DNA of 64,000 bases from an uncultured Clostridia bacterium (lineage in GTDB: Bacteria; Bacillota; Clostridia; Oscillospirales; Ruminococcaceae): positions 1-64,000 of the forward strand of contig CANQWD010000008.1 of the NCBI GenBank assembly GCA_947627465.1, given 5' to 3'. The position numbers were made by a program, and so were the translations under genes. This document shows positions 8,688 through 17,489 of the stretch, in pieces. The notes beneath the pieces are model-generated. The model searched no databases. It was not told where the DNA came from and saw only the letters and a list, made by a program, of their open reading frames with translations. Positions within the stretch are counted from its first letter, which is position 1; the number at the start of each line of letters is the position of its first letter.

Positions 8688-9572
8688 ATGAAAAAGAAAA
8701 GCAATAAGATAGTCACCGTGCTGCTTTTTGTTTTGCTGATAGCGGGGCTGGCGATAATGCTGTATCCCGTTTACAGCGATATTCTCAATCGGCGGGAGCA
8801 GGAGGGTGTGCTGAGCGTTTACAAACAGGACGTTGATAACCTTGGCAGCGAGGAGTACAGGGAAATTTTAAGGCAGGCGCACGAATACAACGAAAAGCTT
8901 GCCGCGCTTCCCGGAGGACTGTTTAACCCCAAACCCGCGGGCGATTATGATAGTATTCTGAATATCGGCGGTTCGGGGATAATGGGTTACATCACCATAG
9001 ACAAGCTGAAAGTGCATTTGCCGATCTACCACGGCACAAGCGACGAGGTTCTGGCGGCTGGCGCGGGGCATTTGTACGGAAGCTCTTTTCCCGTGGGCGG
9101 GGAATCCACTCACGCGGTCATCACGAGCCATCGCGGCTTGCCCTCGGCGAAGCTCTTTTCCGATCTCGATCAGTTGGTGATAGGCGACAGGTTTACGGTG
9201 ACGGTTCTCGGCGAAACTTACACTTACGAGGTCGAGAGCGTGGATATAATCCTCCCGACCGACTGGAGCAAGTTTGAGATACAACCCGGCAGAGACCTTG
9301 TAACGCTGTTCACCTGCACGCCGTATTCGGTAAACTCACACAGGCTTGTCGTTACGGGACACCGCGTGAAAAACGCCCGCACGCCGGGAAGCCTTGTGAT
9401 ACCCGCCGACGCGGTGCATATCGATTGGAAAAAGATCGCGCTTATCATAGCGGCGGTCATTGCGCCGATACTGTTTGCGTATTGGTTTTTCGGCAGCAGA
9501 GAGCGAAGATTCCCGCACAGAGATCCCGCGTCGGTTCTCAACGAGGAAAAGCGTGAGAAAAAAGACAAGTAA
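8688..9572 (+). CDS. Class C (pilus-polymerising) sortase
   Basis: A 294-residue membrane enzyme with an N-terminal membrane segment (residues about 8-27), the sortase beta-barrel and a second, C-terminal membrane segment (about 245-265), the double-anchor layout typical of class C sortases. The catalytic triad is visible: His148 in ITSHRGL, Cys210 in TLFTCTPY and Arg219 in NSHRLVVTGHR. Class C sortases join pilin subunits by isopeptide bonds at the LPxTG Thr. It follows pilin 2 by 20 bases, has a weak ribosome site (CGGTGAG), and closes the operon before a strong terminator, so it should act on the two upstream LPxTG proteins. Confidence 0.93.
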   Translation: MKKKSNKIVTVLLFVLLIAGLAIMLYPVYSDILNRREQEGVLSVYKQDVDNLGSEEYREILRQAHEYNEKLAALPGGLFNPKPAGDYDSILNIGGSGIMGYITIDKLKVHLPIYHGTSDEVLAAGAGHLYGSSFPVGGESTHAVITSHRGLPSAKLFSDLDQLVIGDRFTVTVLGETYTYEVESVDIILPTDWSKFEIQPGRDLVTLFTCTPYSVNSHRLVVTGHRVKNARTPGSLVIPADAVHIDWKKIALIIAAVIAPILFAYWFFGSRERRFPHRDPASVLNEEKREKKDK

Positions 9573-9604
9573 ATGATTTTGCGTAAGCGCTCCTTATAAA
9601 AAAT

Positions 9605-9642
9605 AACCGCGGCATACCCGATAGGTACGCCGCGGTTTTTTA
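9605..9642. terminator. Bidirectional rho-independent terminator
   Basis: A long stem (AACCGCGGC-TACC paired with GGTA-GCCGCGGTT) with a small loop is followed by TTTTTTATT on the plus strand and preceded by A residues, so it can serve both the pilus operon and the convergent thioesterase operon. Confidence 0.85.
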
Positions 9643-9668
9643 TTGGCAGTTATTTGTGAAATTTCCGT

Positions 9669-10100
9669 TCAGCCTTGAACGTCCTTTTGGGTTTCGCGCT
9701 CAAGTACCTCGTAGAACTCGGGCATTGCTTTTTTGAAGTTAAGGGGCGCGAAATTGGTACTGTCCACAAACGCGTGCGAACTTTCGCCCTCGGTGAGCAG
9801 TTCGCCGTCGGAGTTTCTCGTCAGCTTATAGGAGAACTCAATACGTGCGGGAGTAAGGCGCGTTATTTTTGTGGTGACCGTCAAGTCCTCGTCGTATTTT
9901 GCGGGTCGCCTGTATTTAAGCGCCAAGCCCGTCACGGGGAGCATTACGCCCTGCTCCTCCATTCGGGCGTAGCTGTAACCGAGCGCCTTGATGTAATTCG
10001 TCCGCGCCATTTCAAACCATACGGGATAGACCGCGTGATGAACTACGCCCATAGCGTCGGTCTCGTTGTAGCGCACGTTGATCTCGGTTGTATTTGCCAT
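9669..10100 (-). CDS. Hot-dog acyl-CoA thioesterase (YbgC/4HBT type)
   Basis: A 143-residue hot-dog fold thioesterase with the YbgC signature: ETDAMGVVHHAVY near the N-terminus carries the catalytic-type Asp and the following His/Tyr, and YRRPAKYDEDL matches the second conserved strand. The family hydrolyses short- or medium-chain acyl-CoA or related thioesters in the cytoplasm. The ATG at 10100 overlaps the dehydrogenase stop (TGATG) and a GGGAG site sits eight bases before it; a GTG one codon upstream is the alternative. It is the last gene of a three-gene minus-strand operon ending at the shared terminator. Confidence 0.85.
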   Translation of the reverse strand: MANTTEINVRYNETDAMGVVHHAVYPVWFEMARTNYIKALGYSYARMEEQGVMLPVTGLALKYRRPAKYDEDLTVTTKITRLTPARIEFSYKLTRNSDGELLTEGESSHAFVDSTNFAPLNFKKAMPEFYEVLERETQKDVQG

Positions 10101-10867
10101 CACGAACGCTCCCTTTTTGATTGAAACAGCCCCGCGCCGAATGCCATAATCTTATCGGGAACAAGCTTGCTCAACGATATAGTAAGTTTATTGAAACCGC
10201 TTTCGCAGATCAGCAGCTTGCCCGCGAACATCTCGCGCACCGCGTGCTCGGCAAGTTTTTCGCTGCTGTACAAAACGGAACGGAATTTCACTTGCGCCGT
10301 TTCGCAGAACTCCGTGGAAACGGGTCCCGGGCAGAGCATTGAAACGTGCACTCCCGAACGCGTAGAGCGCAGTTCTTCGTAAACCGCCTGAGTCATTCTT
10401 ACGATGTAGCTTTTGCTTGCGTAATATGACGAAAACCACGGTCCGGGAATAAATCCCGCGGCGCTTGCGGTGTTGAGGATATAACCGCAGCCGCGCTTTT
10501 TGAAGTCGCGCAGAAACAGCTTGAACAGGATATGGAACGCCTTAATGTTCACGTTTATCATATCAAGCTCGCGCTCAAGGTTGGTTTCGGTAAACTCCCC
10601 GAAAACGCCGAAGCCCGCGTTGTTGACGAGAATGTCGATATTGTAGCGCTTCACGGTCTCATAAAGCTTGAATACGCTCTGCTCTTTGGATAAGTCCGCG
10701 GAAACGCACATAACCTTAACGCCGTAATTTTCGATTAGCTCGTTTTTAAGTTCGATAAGTCTGTCGCGGCGGCGCGCCGTGATAATAACGTTTATTCCGT
10801 GACGCGCCAAGCTTCTTGCGATATCGCGTCCTATTCCCGAGCTTGCGCCCGTTACCAATGCTATCAT
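10100..10867 (-). CDS. Short-chain dehydrogenase/reductase
   Basis: A 255-residue classical SDR. The cofactor-binding motif GASSGIGRD lies at residues 6-14, followed by TARR, which suggests NADP(H) preference; NNAGFGVFGE follows, and the active site is YYASK preceded by a serine-containing strand (NTASAAG). The substrate cannot be deduced. The C-terminal 40 residues are basic and moderately hydrophobic, as in membrane-associated DltE-like SDRs. It lies between the esterase gene and the thioesterase gene, and its stop overlaps the thioesterase start, so the two are translationally coupled. Confidence 0.85.
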   Translation of the reverse strand: MIALVTGASSGIGRDIARSLARHGINVIITARRRDRLIELKNELIENYGVKVMCVSADLSKEQSVFKLYETVKRYNIDILVNNAGFGVFGEFTETNLERELDMINVNIKAFHILFKLFLRDFKKRGCGYILNTASAAGFIPGPWFSSYYASKSYIVRMTQAVYEELRSTRSGVHVSMLCPGPVSTEFCETAQVKFRSVLYSSEKLAEHAVREMFAGKLLICESGFNKLTISLSKLVPDKIMAFGAGLFQSKRERS

Positions 10868-10896
10868 TAAAGTACCCCCATAGTTATTATGCTTTC

Positions 10897-10917
10897 CTCC
10901 CCGCGCAGATCGGGGAG
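10897..10917. other. Short GC hairpin between esterase and SDR genes
   Basis: CTCCCC and GGGGAG surround a 9-base loop. There is no T tract, so it may stabilise or process the transcript rather than end it. Confidence 0.4.
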
Positions 10918-10925
10918 CAGTCCGA

Positions 10926-12431
10926 TCAAAGCTTGTTTATCCTGAATGGAGCCAAAGGCAGACCGAATGCGCTGAATATGTGTACTTCGGCATAGTTGCG
11001 CCAGAGATAGCGCACTCCGCACGGGTTTTTGACGTTTTTGGCGGTAATGAAAATACGCTCGCCGGAAATGTCCGCGTAAGCGGGGTAATATACGCCGTCC
11101 TCGCCGCACACCTCAAATCCCTCCGGCTCGCCGTTAGCCTTAAAACCGCCGCGCGAATATTTGAAGCGCAGTTCCACGGTCTCGCCGCGCCAAACGGGGT
11201 AGTCTATCATAGGCGCAAACGCGCCGTCGCAGCCGCCGTAAACCATGTCCAGTATCTGCATGGCGAAACGGTGTCCCACGGGCTGTTTGTCGACAGGGTG
11301 AATGTTGTCGCGTTCGCCGCAGTCGGCAAGGACAACTATTCCGGTGTTCTTTATTGTATCGTAAACCCGCATTTGAGCCTCACGAATAAGCGCCCACGAC
11401 TCGCCGTCCGGATTTTCTCCGGCATACATCGGCAGTTGTCCGATAACAAACGGCAGGCTGTCGTCGCGCCATGCTTCGCGCCAGTTGCGGATAAGCTGAG
11501 TGAGCAGCGTATAATAAGCGTGCGGGTGGCTCTCATCGGTCTCGCCCTGATACCACAGCACGCCGCCCAGCGTATACGGGCAAACGCTCTTCACCATACT
11601 GTCGTACAGAATTCCCGGCGAACATGGATTGCAGGGCGCGGGAGGACCCGGGTACTTGTTTTCTCCACAGACGTCGGCAATTTCCGCTTCCGTTGCATTG
11701 GGAGAAGTTTTCAGGAACTCCGTGCGCTTCTCGTCATACTCGGACTGGTACTTTTGATAATCGCGGTAATCGGACACGGCTTCATCGACCGTTCTTCCGG
11801 CGAGATAAGCGTCATATTCACCAAAATAGACCGCCGCGCCGCCGCGGGCATACTTTCGGTCGATCCAGCAGGAAGCGGACGTGCCGCCCCAATTACAGCC
11901 GATTATACCGACGACCACGTCAAGGTATTGAGCCATTTCCTTGGCGCAGAAATACGCGGCAGCGCTCCAGTGACGGGCGCTCTCTTTGTCGGAAAAAAGC
12001 TCCCACGAAGCGGCGTTCAGCGCTTCGTCGTGATTTTCGTCTAAAAGAGTGGTCTTGGGGACATAGTAATAGCGCACGTCATTCGACTCATCATTTTGGA
12101 GAGCTTCCTCGCCGCCCTTACAGTTGCCCAGCTCGAATTCCATATTGGACTGACCGCCCGCAAGCCAAACCTCGCCTATCGCGACGTCCTCAAAATAAAT
12201 ATAGTCTCCGGTCTCCTCGTCAGTTAGCGTCATATTCATGTGACGGCACGCGCCCATCGGTGGGAACATTACTTTCCACCGCCCGTTTGTGATAACGCAG
12301 CGCGTCTCAAAGCCGCATAGCTCCGCCGTGACGACAACGCCGTCCTCGCCCGTACCGAAAACGCATATATTCTTTCCCCGCTGTAAAACCATTTGGTCTC
12401 CGAACACGGGCGCCGCTTTAAATCTTGCCAT
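10926..12431 (-). CDS. Sialate O-acetylesterase-like SGNH hydrolase
   Basis: A 501-residue protein of the sialate O-acetylesterase (SASA) family. The block I nucleophile motif is GGQSNMEFEL, the oxyanion-hole region is CNWGGTSASCWID, VLWYQGETDE follows, and a C-terminal His (NIHPVDKQPVGHRFA) completes the set expected of SGNH esterases. There is no signal peptide, so it acts inside the cell, probably on deacetylation of an imported acetylated sugar. It is first in the minus-strand operon with the SDR and thioesterase, behind a near-consensus promoter. A carbohydrate acetyl-esterase role other than sialate is equally possible. Confidence 0.85.
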   Translation of the reverse strand: MARFKAAPVFGDQMVLQRGKNICVFGTGEDGVVVTAELCGFETRCVITNGRWKVMFPPMGACRHMNMTLTDEETGDYIYFEDVAIGEVWLAGGQSNMEFELGNCKGGEEALQNDESNDVRYYYVPKTTLLDENHDEALNAASWELFSDKESARHWSAAAYFCAKEMAQYLDVVVGIIGCNWGGTSASCWIDRKYARGGAAVYFGEYDAYLAGRTVDEAVSDYRDYQKYQSEYDEKRTEFLKTSPNATEAEIADVCGENKYPGPPAPCNPCSPGILYDSMVKSVCPYTLGGVLWYQGETDESHPHAYYTLLTQLIRNWREAWRDDSLPFVIGQLPMYAGENPDGESWALIREAQMRVYDTIKNTGIVVLADCGERDNIHPVDKQPVGHRFAMQILDMVYGGCDGAFAPMIDYPVWRGETVELRFKYSRGGFKANGEPEGFEVCGEDGVYYPAYADISGERIFITAKNVKNPCGVRYLWRNYAEVHIFSAFGLPLAPFRINKL

Positions 12432-12478
12432 AGGCCAAACCCCCTTTTATAATGAGCAGCTGAAAATGCTTACTTATT

Positions 12479-12507
12479 ATTATACATCTTTTTTCAACGG
12501 TTGTCAA
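12479..12507 (-). promoter_or_regulatory. Consensus promoter for the esterase operon
   Basis: On the minus strand TTGACA (12502-12507) and TATAAT (12479-12484) are 17 bases apart, about 50 bases before the esterase start, which has a G-rich site (AAAGGGGG). Confidence 0.85.
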
Positions 12508-12591
12508 GCGTTTGTAAGCAAAAGTTTTGAACGGTTCCGCATTATTTTATCCCGCGAACCGCCGCTTTTATTTTCGCCGTCTTACTTTCTA

Positions 12592-12620
12592 TTGACTTTT
12601 CCAAAAATTACGGGTATAAT
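12592..12620 (+). promoter_or_regulatory. Promoter for the ABC exporter pair
   Basis: TTGACT at 12592-12597 and TATAAT at 12615-12620 are 17 bases apart, 31 bases before the start at 12652. It diverges from the esterase promoter. Confidence 0.85.
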
Positions 12621-12651
12621 ATGGGTAAACGCTGAAAACGGGAGTGAGGAA

Positions 12652-14472
12652 ATGTTCAGACTTGCAAGATATCTAAAAGATTTCAAGCTTAATGTCACGG
12701 TGGGACCGTTGTGCAAATTCACCGAGGCGGTGTTCGAGCTTATCGTGCCGTTGGTTATGAAAAAGATAATTGACGTTGGCATAGCGCGCGGCGACAACGA
12801 TTATATTTTAAAGCACGGCTTGATTTTGGTGTTGTTGGCGGCTTTGGGGCTGTCGTGCGCTTTGGTGTGCCAGTATATGGCGAGCGTCGCTTCGCAGGGC
12901 GTGGGAACGGCTTTGCGGCGCGATCTGTACGCCCGCATCAACACGCTTTCGTATAAGGAACTCGATAAAATAGGCACGCCCGCGCTGGTTACACGCATTT
13001 CCAACGATGTGAACCAAGTGCAGACCGCCGTGGCTATGCTTATTCGATTGGTAGTTCGCGCGCCGTTTCTTGTTATCGGAGCGACCGTTATGAGCTTCAC
13101 GATCTCGCCGCGCTTGTCGCTCATTTTTTTTGGCGCAATGATCTTCATAATTGGCGTTATGGTTCCTATAATGAAAGCGACCGTTAAGCTGTTTAAAAAG
13201 CAGCAGACCTCGCTTGACGGAGTTTCGCGGATAACACGCGAAAACCTTACGGGAGTGCGCGTGGTAAGGGCGTTTTCGCGGCAGGGGCACGAGGTCGATC
13301 GTTTTGAGGAGACCGCCGAGGAATACAGAAAATTCGCGGTAAAAGCAGGAAGAATAAACGCATTGCTGAATCCGCTTATCTTCGTCGCGGTGAACGCCGC
13401 ATATTTATTGATAGTATATTTCGGAGCGGGCTTCGTTCAAAACGGTACGGACGGCATGACGCAAGGCTCGGTTATCGCGCTGATAAACTATATGACGCAG
13501 ATATCGCTGGCGCTGGTAGTCGTTGCGAATTTGGTGACTATTTTCACGAAAGCCGCGGCTTCGGCGGCGCGTATCAATGAGATCTTTGATATGGAGCCGT
13601 CCGTTAAAGGCGCGGAAACGTCTCCGAAACAAGACCCGAACGCGCCCGCCGTTGAGTTTAACAACGTTGAGTTTTCGTATATTGGCGGCGAAAACGCGCT
13701 CGAAAAGCTCTCGTTCAGTCTTAAGCGCGGGGAAACGCTCGGAATTATCGGCGGCACGGGTTCGGGCAAATCCACGCTGGTAAATCTTATCTGCCGCTTT
13801 TACGACTGCGACAGCGGCGAGATCAAAATAAACGGAGCGAACGTCCGCGACTATCCTACGGAGGAGCTGCGTAAAATAATCGGCATAGTTCCGCAAAAGG
13901 CAGAATTACTCTCAGGCACATTACGACAAAATATGACTTTGGGTAAAGAAAATATCTCTGATGAACAGATACAAAAAGCTCTTGAGGTCGCACAGGCAAA
14001 AGAGTTTACGGATAATTTGGAAGGCGGCTTGGATTTCCGCGTTTTACAGGGCGGCAAGAACTTCTCGGGCGGGCAAAAACAGCGTTTGACCATAGCAAGG
14101 GCGTTGGCGGGGTCTCCCGAGATAGTGATTTTGGACGACAGCTCCAGCGCTTTGGATTACGCGACTGACGCTAAACTGCGCAAGGCTCTGCGGGAGCTTG
14201 GCGGCGACAGGATGTCGCGAAGCCAACGCCCAAAGGCGCGGCAGGACGCCGCGCCCCCAAGCGTTGGCGGCGTTACGGCGGTCATCGTGTCGCAAAGGGC
14301 GAATTCCATAATGCACGCCGATAAGATAATTGTGCTTGACGACGGCAGAGCCGTTGGGATAGGCACGCACGCGGAATTACTGAAAAACTGCGAGGTTTAT
14401 CATGAAATATGCGCAACGCAATACTCCGAAGAAGAATTGCGGGAACAGGAAAGAGAGGGCGGCGCGATATGA
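12652..14472 (+). CDS. Heterodimeric ABC exporter subunit with degenerate ATPase site and an in-frame insertion
   Basis: A 606-residue half-transporter: an exporter-type membrane domain with six segments (about residues 15-300), then the nucleotide-binding domain with Walker A GGTGSGKST, signature NFSGGQKQR and Walker B IVILDDSSSALD. Asp replaces the catalytic Glu and Gln replaces the H-loop His (VSQRANSI), the pattern of the degenerate half of heterodimeric exporters. Residues 519-540, between the D-loop region and the H-loop, are an extra 22 residues encoded by a palindromic 66-base insertion flanked by TTGGCGGC repeats; without it LRELGG joins VTAVIVSQ as in the family. The start at 12652 follows GGGAGTGAGG. 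Its stop overlaps the start of the partner gene (ATGA). Substrate unknown; drug or lipid export is typical. Confidence 0.9.
   Translation: MFRLARYLKDFKLNVTVGPLCKFTEAVFELIVPLVMKKIIDVGIARGDNDYILKHGLILVLLAALGLSCALVCQYMASVASQGVGTALRRDLYARINTLSYKELDKIGTPALVTRISNDVNQVQTAVAMLIRLVVRAPFLVIGATVMSFTISPRLSLIFFGAMIFIIGVMVPIMKATVKLFKKQQTSLDGVSRITRENLTGVRVVRAFSRQGHEVDRFEETAEEYRKFAVKAGRINALLNPLIFVAVNAAYLLIVYFGAGFVQNGTDGMTQGSVIALINYMTQISLALVVVANLVTIFTKAAASAARINEIFDMEPSVKGAETSPKQDPNAPAVEFNNVEFSYIGGENALEKLSFSLKRGETLGIIGGTGSGKSTLVNLICRFYDCDSGEIKINGANVRDYPTEELRKIIGIVPQKAELLSGTLRQNMTLGKENISDEQIQKALEVAQAKEFTDNLEGGLDFRVLQGGKNFSGGQKQRLTIARALAGSPEIVILDDSSSALDYATDAKLRKALRELGGDRMSRSQRPKARQDAAPPSVGGVTAVIVSQRANSIMHADKIIVLDDGRAVGIGTHAELLKNCEVYHEICATQYSEEELREQEREGGAI
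14206..14271. repeat. Palindromic element inserted in frame inside the ABC exporter gene
   Basis: This 66-base block interrupts the conserved ATPase domain without breaking the frame. It contains two nested inverted repeats: GCCAACGC (14222-14229) with GCGTTGGC (14261-14268), and GGCGCGGC (14235-14242) with GCCGCGCC (14248-14255), around a 5-base loop AGGAC. TTGGCGGC occurs at both edges, consistent with target duplication. The structure resembles REP/RPE-type palindromic elements. I found no second copy in this window. Confidence 0.7.
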
Positions 14473-16199
14473 ATAACAAAAAAGGCGCGTTGTCGCGCGT
14501 TCTCCGCTATATGAAAGGACAGCTTCCGCTTGTGGCATTGGCGATAGTCTGCGCGGCGGGCAGCGTTTTGCTGTCGCTTTACACTACGGTTTTGGTGGGT
14601 AAAGCGGTGGATTGTATCAGCGTCGAAAAATCCGATTGGAGCGGCTTGTATCCCATTTTGTTAAAAATAGCCGCAATTATACCAACGGTAGCGCTGCTTC
14701 AATGGCTGATGTATTTTTCCACGAATAAGATCACGCATAAGACCGTAAAATCTTTGCGAACGGATATTTTCACGCACTTGCAGAATCTGCCGCTGTCTTA
14801 TATCGACGCGAACTCCCACGGCGACATAATAAGCCGCGTGGTAAACGACGTAGACGCGGTTTCCGACGGACTTTTGCAGGGCTTTCAGCAGCTCTTCACG
14901 GGCGTTGTCACGATAATCGGCACTTTGTTTTTTATGTTTTCCTTAAATTGGAGGATCACGCTGGTCGTCGTGTGTATCACGCCGCTGTCTTTCGCGGTCG
15001 CGGCGGTGATATCGAAGCTCTGCTTCAATAAATTCAAGGAGCAGTCCGCGATAAAGGGCGAGCTTACGGGCTACATCGACGAGCATATCGGAAGCCAGCG
15101 GCTCGTTAAAGCGTTCGGGTTCGAGAACGTCTGCGAGGAGCAGTTCGCCGAGATTAACGAACGACTGAACCAATGCGGCAAATTGGCGCAGTTCTATTCC
15201 GCGCTTACGAACCCCTGCACACGGTTTGTAAATTCGCTCGTTTACGCGGGCGTGGGCGTTTTCGGAGCGCTGAACGCCGTGAGCGGCGGGCTTTCCGTGG
15301 GCGACCTGTCTTGCTTTTTGCAGTACGCGAACCAGTATACAAAGCCGTTTAACGAGATATCGGGCGTTGTGACTGAGCTTCAGAACGCTTTGGCTTCCGC
15401 GGCGCGGATCTTTGCGCTTATCGACGAACAGCCCGAGACCTCCGAAGAGGACAAAACAGTTCTTGAAAACGCGGACGGGCGCGTTGAGATCGATAACGTC
15501 GATTTCTCCTACGTTCCCGAAAAGCCGCTTATCGAAAACCTCAATTTAAACGTTAAAAGCGGTCAGCATATCGCGATAGTAGGTCCCACGGGCTGCGGAA
15601 AAACCACTTTGATAAACCTTTTAATGCGATTTTACGACGTGACGGACGGCGAGATAAGGGTAAGCGGCAAGCCCGTCAAAGAGCTTACGAGAAACAGTCT
15701 GCGCGGAAGTTTCGGGATCGTGCTTCAGGAAACATGGGTGTTCAAAGGAACGGTTCGTGAGAATTTAAGTTATGGCAAGCCCGACGCTTCGGACGAGGAA
15801 ATAATCGCGGCGGCGAAAGCGGCGCACGCGCACAGCTTTATAAAGCGGCTTCCCGAGGGCTACGATACGGTTATCACCAACGACGCGGAGCTGTCGCAGG
15901 GACAGCGGCAGCTTTTGTCCATTGCGAGAGTTATGCTGGCTTTGCCGCCCATGCTGATACTCGACGAGGCAACGTCCTCGATAGACACGCGCACCGAAAT
16001 GAAGATACAGTCCGCGTTTGATAAGATGATGCAGGGCAGAACTAGCTTTGTCGTTGCGCACAGGCTTTCGACCATACGCGAGGCTGATTGTATTCTTGTG
16101 ATGAAGTCGGGGCATATCGTCGAACAGGGCACTCACTCGGAGCTTCTAAAAAAAGGCGGCTTTTACGCCGAGCTTATACGTTCGCGCGAGGAAAGATGA
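14469..16199 (+). CDS. Heterodimeric ABC exporter subunit with the catalytically competent site
   Basis: A 576-residue half-transporter: six membrane segments (about residues 15-300), then a nucleotide-binding domain with Walker A GPTGCGKTT, Walker B MLILDEATSSID with the catalytic Glu, and an H-loop VAHRLSTI. Its signature is LSQGQRQ, a departure from LSGGQ that is expected because it faces the degenerate site of the partner. The canonical Walker B here and the canonical FSGGQ of the upstream subunit would form the one hydrolysing site. ATG 14469 overlaps the upstream stop by ATGA; an in-frame ATG 60 bases earlier lies inside the partner gene and is unlikely. Both genes should be translated at similar rates and form a 1:1 complex in the membrane. 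Confidence 0.92.
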   Translation: MNNKKGALSRVLRYMKGQLPLVALAIVCAAGSVLLSLYTTVLVGKAVDCISVEKSDWSGLYPILLKIAAIIPTVALLQWLMYFSTNKITHKTVKSLRTDIFTHLQNLPLSYIDANSHGDIISRVVNDVDAVSDGLLQGFQQLFTGVVTIIGTLFFMFSLNWRITLVVVCITPLSFAVAAVISKLCFNKFKEQSAIKGELTGYIDEHIGSQRLVKAFGFENVCEEQFAEINERLNQCGKLAQFYSALTNPCTRFVNSLVYAGVGVFGALNAVSGGLSVGDLSCFLQYANQYTKPFNEISGVVTELQNALASAARIFALIDEQPETSEEDKTVLENADGRVEIDNVDFSYVPEKPLIENLNLNVKSGQHIAIVGPTGCGKTTLINLLMRFYDVTDGEIRVSGKPVKELTRNSLRGSFGIVLQETWVFKGTVRENLSYGKPDASDEEIIAAAKAAHAHSFIKRLPEGYDTVITNDAELSQGQRQLLSIARVMLALPPMLILDEATSSIDTRTEMKIQSAFDKMMQGRTSFVVAHRLSTIREADCILVMKSGHIVEQGTHSELLKKGGFYAELIRSREER

Positions 16200-16307
16200 C
16201 CCAATAAAGCCACTTGAATTTTTGCACATAAAATTCCGCAAATTTCGAGCGAATTTGGGCATAATTCACTATTATTTTTCTGTAATCGTTCTTGTTGAAA
16301 AAACCGC

Positions 16308-16337
16308 TTGACGAAACCGTTCGTTTTGTAGTACAAT
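16308..16337 (+). promoter_or_regulatory. Promoter of pfkA
   Basis: TTGACG at 16308-16313 and TACAAT at 16332-16337 are 18 bases apart. This leaves a leader of about 125 bases before the pfkA start at 16471, in which I see no recognised regulatory RNA. Confidence 0.65.
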
Positions 16338-16470
16338 AAGAATTGAATGTAACCGAATGATTATTTGGAGCTGCGGAACTGCCGATCCGGCGGCGTTTTA
16401 CGATTTTGATCCGATCGGCACGCCCCTCTATACAATATCATCAGACAGTAATAATAAGGAGACAATGACT

Positions 16471-17436
16471 ATGGAAAAGAAAAAAATCGGCGTTTTGACA
16501 AGCGGAGGCGACGCGCCCGGAATGAACGCGGCGGTAAGATCGGTAACCCGCGCGGCGATCTCCAAGGGATTTGACGTTATCGGCATACGCAGAGGTTATA
16601 ACGGGCTTCTGCACGGCGATATGATCCCGTTGGACGTAACGGCGGTAAGCGATATAATCCAGCGCGGCGGCACGATGATCTATACCGCGCGCTGCCTTGA
16701 GTTTAAGGAGCCGGAGAATGTTAAAAAGTGCGCGGATATCTGCAAGGAGAAAAACATCAACGGTATCGTCGTAATAGGCGGCGATGGCTCGTTCAGAGGC
16801 GCGGCTGATCTGTCAAAGGCGGGTGTTCCCTGCGTGGGACTTCCCGGCACTATCGACAACGATATCCAGTGCTCCGAGTACACCATAGGCTATGATACGG
16901 CAATGAACACCGCCGTTGAGATGATCGACAAGCTGCGCGATACTTCGCATTCTCACGAACGCTGCGCGGTAGTCGAGGTCATGGGCAGACACGCGGGACA
17001 TATCGCGGTGAACGTCGGTTTGGCGTGCGGCGCTACCGCCGTGCTCGTTCCCGAAATGGAATTTGATATGGAAGCCGTTATCGCGCGTATTAAAGAGGTT
17101 CGCGCGGCGGGCAAGAAGCAGTTTATCATCGTCGTTGCCGAGGGCGTGGGTCATACCGAGGAGATAGCAAGACGCGTCGAGGAGGAAACGGGCATAGAGT
17201 CCAGAGCGACTATTTTGGGTCACGTTCAGCGCGGCGGCGCTCCCACGGTGCGCGACAGAGTTATAGCTTCCGAAATGGGCTATTATGCCGTTGAACTGCT
17301 CGAAAAGGGTATCGGCAACCGCGTTGTCGGAATGAAAGACGGCAAGGTATACGACGTCGATATTCAAGAGGCGCTTTCTATGAAGAAACCGTTCAACGAG
17401 CGTCTTTACAGAATTTGCAATGAGATAAACTTCTGA
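16471..17436 (+). CDS. pfkA: ATP-dependent 6-phosphofructokinase
   Basis: A 321-residue bacterial PfkA, the usual length. It phosphorylates fructose 6-phosphate to the 1,6-bisphosphate, the committed step of glycolysis, as a cytoplasmic tetramer. Visible motifs: GVLTSGGDAPGMNAAVR at the N-terminus, the nucleotide loop GGDGSFRGA (Gly rather than Asp after GGD, the ATP- rather than pyrophosphate-type), the catalytic PGTIDNDI, and MGRHAGHIA for sugar binding. The start is taken at 16471, nine bases after an AAGGAG site; an ATG two codons earlier is too close to that site. The in-frame sequence further upstream (from 16357) lies in the leader and is not PFK-like. Confidence 0.95.
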   Translation: MEKKKIGVLTSGGDAPGMNAAVRSVTRAAISKGFDVIGIRRGYNGLLHGDMIPLDVTAVSDIIQRGGTMIYTARCLEFKEPENVKKCADICKEKNINGIVVIGGDGSFRGAADLSKAGVPCVGLPGTIDNDIQCSEYTIGYDTAMNTAVEMIDKLRDTSHSHERCAVVEVMGRHAGHIAVNVGLACGATAVLVPEMEFDMEAVIARIKEVRAAGKKQFIIVVAEGVGHTEEIARRVEEETGIESRATILGHVQRGGAPTVRDRVIASEMGYYAVELLEKGIGNRVVGMKDGKVYDVDIQEALSMKKPFNERLYRICNEINF

Positions 17437-17489
17437 TTATAGCATTTTCCGAAGCATGTCGAAAAATGTATAATAAGCAATAAAAATAC

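Noticed and set aside
12289-12651. A longer N-terminus for the first ABC exporter subunit
   Set aside because: The frame stays open upstream, but the promoter at 12592-12620 and the GGGAGTGAGG site fix the start at 12652, and the extra sequence overlaps the divergent promoter.
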